NCBI GenBank assembly: GCA_015499985.1
Contig: JAAAUF010000820.1
Location: 6,881-17,587, forward strand
Direction of reading: 5' to 3'
Source: Haplosporangium gracile
Lineage: Eukaryota > Mortierellomycota > Mortierellomycetes > Mortierellales > Mortierellaceae
DNA length: 10,707 bases
This document shows, in pieces, positions 8,182 to 10,707 of this stretch; within the stretch, counting starts at the first letter, position 1; every line of letters begins with the position of its first letter. The notes under the pieces were generated by a model. The model had not been told where the DNA came from. It worked only from the letters and a program-made list of their open reading frames with translations, and did not search any database. The position numbers and the translations under genes are program-made.

Positions 8182-8230
8182 CCCGATAAAAAGTCCTTTG
8201 TCCAGGCTATCGGGTGAATATTGCAATATT
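8182..8230. repeat. 7-bp inverted repeat followed by a 14-bp palindrome
   Basis: CCCGATA (8182-8188) pairs exactly with TATCGGG (8208-8214), leaving a 19-nt loop, and two bases later comes the perfect palindrome AATATTGCAATATT (8217-8230). The palindrome could bind a dimeric regulator; the first repeat could fold in RNA. No known family was recognised. Confidence 0.55.
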
Positions 8231-8371
8231 AACAATTCGCCTCTTGCTCAAAAAGCTCTCGTATCAGAAAAAAGGAAAGAGGAGAAGAGTATATGTATGC
8301 GGGAGACTGTAAAAGGGAGAGAGATATCGATGGATGGTGGGATGGCTAGCCCAACAAGAACAAAAAAAGAA

Positions 8372-8383
8372 CCCCCCCCCCCC
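8372..8383. repeat. C12 homopolymer
   Basis: An uninterrupted run of twelve C directly after an A-rich stretch. G/C homopolymers of this length are uncommon in A/T-leaning spacers. Length may be unreliable because of homopolymer sequencing error. Confidence 0.8.
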
Positions 8384-8439
8384 ACCTTTTACGCCAAAAC
8401 CTCTCACCAGTTGTGGCAGAAGCCCCTACCACGACACTT

Positions 8440-9082
8440 TTGACCCACGCACGCATGCATCATAGGGCAATTCAGGCACATACTCATGCTAAATAATGCC
8501 ATTTATCCACGCAGAAGTACTTTCCTTTCTCAAACATTTTTTTCACAAGTCGGACATTCCTTTTTGTTTTTGTTTGTTTGGTTGGTTGGTTGTATCCAGA
8601 GGGACAGGTGGACGACTCGACGCCATTTGTGCCTCAGGACAGAATAAAGTGGTTCAGTTTCAACCACGCAAATGCGCTGGCTGGAAATATAAACAAACGC
8701 AGGATAGGCGGCAAACTACAATCGATGAAAAAATGCGCTCATTTAGATGGATGGCAGAGGGCCCTCGCCATAGCCGACCTCGACTTGTGTTCATCTTCAT
8801 TTTCGTCAATCTTAAACACCTTGTACCGTATCAACAAAGGACGAGTTTTATTTCATCTCCTTACATGTTGGATACACAAAACAAAAGGCACAGACAAACA
8901 GGCGAGGAGGAGCACCTGGATGATGACATAACAATAAATACAATAACAACATCCATCACGTTTGTGACACTGTTGCTCACTCGCTCATTCTCTAATATTA
9001 ACACCTTTGTTTTCATTGTCTATGTGCAATAGATAACTCCCGGTCAAACCACAGGATAAAATATACGCATACATCAGCTCTA
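8440..9082 (+). promoter_or_regulatory. Upstream region of the cysteine-rich membrane protein gene
   Basis: The spacer includes a TTTG/GGTT-rich simple stretch (about 8562-8591), then a balanced section to about 8935 in which two + frames stay open without a recognisable product. Close to the gene, a branch-like CTAAT/TTAAC (about 8992-9002) and a pyrimidine-rich run end in GCAATAG at 9032, a good candidate acceptor for a 5' UTR intron. The remaining 50 nt to the start codon contain no ATG and include a TATA-like ATAAAATATA. Confidence 0.4.
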
Positions 9083-10373
9083 ATGGGATTATCAATGAGG
9101 AAATGGCTGTTTGCCGCAGCAGTAGTAGCGGCGATTGTGGCATTGTGTCAAGGTGCAGAAGAGTCGTGCCCTCAGTGTAAAGTTGTTGACAGCTTGCTGG
9201 GGAGCTGTGGTATTAAGCTCAACATTGATACTTGGTCCAGTCCATATGTTTACCAGTAAGTGTAGCCATCTTGATTTCTTATTTTTGCAGGACACCGCCA
9301 CGTTTGACGCAATGTTATAATATAAGCACATACAGACATTGTAGTCAACACTGGTAGCTTGGTAGGGATGCTAACCAGTCTTTTTTTTTTATTTCTGAAT
9401 AACCACCATTTTTTGTGTAGGCCCCACAATGCTACGGAAGCTGTTTGCCAATGCAACCAGAACTTTTACAATCAGGTACGAGCACAAAGTTTTCGATCGT
9501 TTTATTCAGGAACCAAAACAAAACCGATCAACCCGCACACTTATTCACCGTTTCATCATGAAATAATTAGATCACGGACTGCTTGGGATGCCAAAGGTCT
9601 GCTTCGGCAAACTATACCGTCATACCTTTGCCGGAATACAAGGCCTTGTGTGTCTATTATAATCAACCGACCTTCCCTCCGCTCCAAGGTGGAGTAGTTG
9701 TGACCACCACCACCTCCCAGTCAACCCAACCTACCTCAGAGCCATCACCTTCTGAAATCAACGGCGGATCAGGATCAAGCCATTCGGGTCTTTCTTCAGG
9801 AGCCGTCGCCGGAATGTATGTACTCTCTCTCGCCTTGTGCTCATGAAAATTGTATTCGTATGTCCACAGTCTATAGGCAATCCGGGCTACATATCTCTAA
9901 CACGTTCGTCCTCCATTTGGGACATGTTGTACAAATGAATAGTATTGTCTCGGCAATCGCGTTGATTGTCGCCTTGTCGGTTGCAGGATATGTGTACACC
10001 AGGAGAAAGCGCGAGATGGCCAAGCAAAAGGAAGAGGAGGATTTGTACAAGTTCCAGGAGAACTCTCGCAACTCTTACATGGAAGCTCCTCTTCCCCAGT
10101 ACACCGGCATGATCCAGTCCTCCCTGCCCTCTCTGCCCCAGCTCACGTATGTCTTTGCTTGGACTGCTGGTTTCAATGGTTGCGCGATGGCCTAAATGCG
10201 AGCAACGACTAACCACTTCCTTTTTTTCGTATGCGAATAGTAACTTGAGAGTGATGAACCCGGATAGTGATGATGAAGACAATAATGGACAGATGCGATT
10301 CAACAAGAAAAGCATTGAGGTGCAACGTGACACGTCACCAGGATGGCGCCGTGGCAGCTTTGACGACGATTGA
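9083..10373 (+). CDS. Type I membrane protein with eight-cysteine, CFEM-like ectodomain, five exons
   Basis: A 269-aa surface or secretory-pathway membrane protein of unknown function. Exons 9083-9255, 9421-9475, 9571-9815, 9943-10146 and 10241-10373 join in frame; introns are 165, 95, 127 and 94 nt. A signal peptide (MRKWLFAAAVVAAIVAL, likely cut after Gly24) precedes an ectodomain with Cys at 29, 32, 42, 67, 69, 80, 83 and 103 and N-glycosylation sites NAT (61) and NYT (90). An S/T/P-rich stalk (about 115-150) leads to one helix (about 153-176) closed by RRKR, so the C-terminus is cytosolic. The tail has LPQY (208-211), a charged EEED patch, SDDEDNN and a final DDD. The cysteine order resembles CFEM (C-x2-C-x9-C, C-x-C-x10-C-x2-C) but the spacing differs. 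ATG 9083 is the first in frame; ATG 9095 would also preserve the signal peptide. No named family is claimed; the gene model is well supported by the phase-consistent joins. Confidence 0.85.
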
Positions 10374-10427
10374 ACAAGTCTCGCCGTTACTTCATTCTGA
10401 CTCTTGACCGCCGCTGGATGTAAAAGG

Positions 10428-10433
10428 AATAAA
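10428..10433 (+). terminator. Poly(A) signal (AATAAA) of the cysteine-rich protein gene
   Basis: A canonical AATAAA lies 55 nt after the TGA stop, a normal distance for a fungal 3' UTR. The cleavage site is probably within the following 10-40 nt. Confidence 0.65.
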
Positions 10434-10439
10434 GATGGG

Positions 10440-10707
10440 AGTCGAGCAGGCTGATGGAAAAACCATTTCAACTTTTGGTTTCGCGTACCTTTTCCTTCCT
10501 TTCTTTTTTTCCACTTCCAGCATACTTCCCATAGATCTCATCTTGACAACAGCATACGATACCTTTTCTTTTTTTGTTAATATTTTTATTACTCACAAAA
10601 TCCACAGCCATTTCCTAGTTTTCGACCGCCTATCTAGTTTCTCACAGACATATTCACATGTAGCACCACAACTAATTACAAATGAAAAAGAAAGAACGAA
10701 AAAAAAA
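10440..10707. other. 3' spacer without recognisable gene
   Basis: T-rich then A-rich sequence up to the window end, with no supported coding region on either strand, no repeat of note and no RNA gene seen. Confidence 0.5.

Noticed and set aside
8642..8678. GGTTCAGTTTCAACC, resembling a tRNA T-arm
   Set aside because: No acceptor stem, anticodon arm or A/B box arrangement could be built around it.
3476..10373. MFS transporter and CFEM-like protein as a linked haem or iron uptake cluster
   Set aside because: They are separated by about 3.4 kb, the transporter family is not a known haem or siderophore carrier, and the CFEM link is itself tentative.
9887..10471. A 194-codon antisense open frame across exons 4-5 of the cysteine-rich protein gene
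   Set aside because: It crosses two well-supported introns and the 3' UTR of the + strand gene, has no recognisable domain and is explained as a shadow frame.

Overview
The window looks like a piece of a filamentous fungal nuclear genome. It holds three protein-coding genes, all on the + strand and all interrupted by short spliceosomal introns (94 to 403 nt, GT..AG). The first gene matches yeast Phb2 more closely than human PHB2 (for example [20 protein letters not shown]), and the second is a fungal-type OFA-family major facilitator. The gene structures, C/T-rich leaders and homopolymer-rich spacers would suit an early-diverging fungus such as a Mortierella relative. That placement is an impression, not something the sequence proves.

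Layout: (1) 1-1796, the 3' five exons of prohibitin-2 (PHB2), cut at its 5' end by the window edge. (2) 1797-3475, spacer: the PHB2 3' UTR with a T19 run, a strongly purine-rich block, a balanced island with two perfect inverted repeats, a second purine-rich block, then an abrupt switch to a C/T-rich leader. (3) 3476-5625, a complete four-exon MFS transporter of 568 aa, including a 32-nt micro-exon and a stop-free intron whose length is a multiple of three. (4) 5626-9082, a 3.4-kb region with no convincing gene. It contains C/T-rich tracts (5930-6150 and 7440-8160), an A12T10 junction, several inverted repeats and two small tandem repeats. (5) 9083-10373, a complete five-exon gene for a 269-aa type I membrane protein: signal peptide, eight-cysteine ectodomain, S/T-rich stalk, one membrane helix and an acidic-ended cytosolic tail. 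An AATAAA lies 55 nt after its stop. (6) 10440-10707, A/T-rich spacer.

The three genes do not form an obvious pathway: a mitochondrial inner-membrane scaffold, a solute transporter and a cell-surface protein. The most interesting locus is the last. Its ectodomain cysteine order resembles the fungal CFEM domain but with altered spacing. Retention of its third intron would replace the membrane helix and tail with a short hydrophobic end resembling a GPI-attachment signal. The gene-free 7440-9082 interval may hold its promoter and a distant non-coding first exon. These ideas are inferences and are marked as such.
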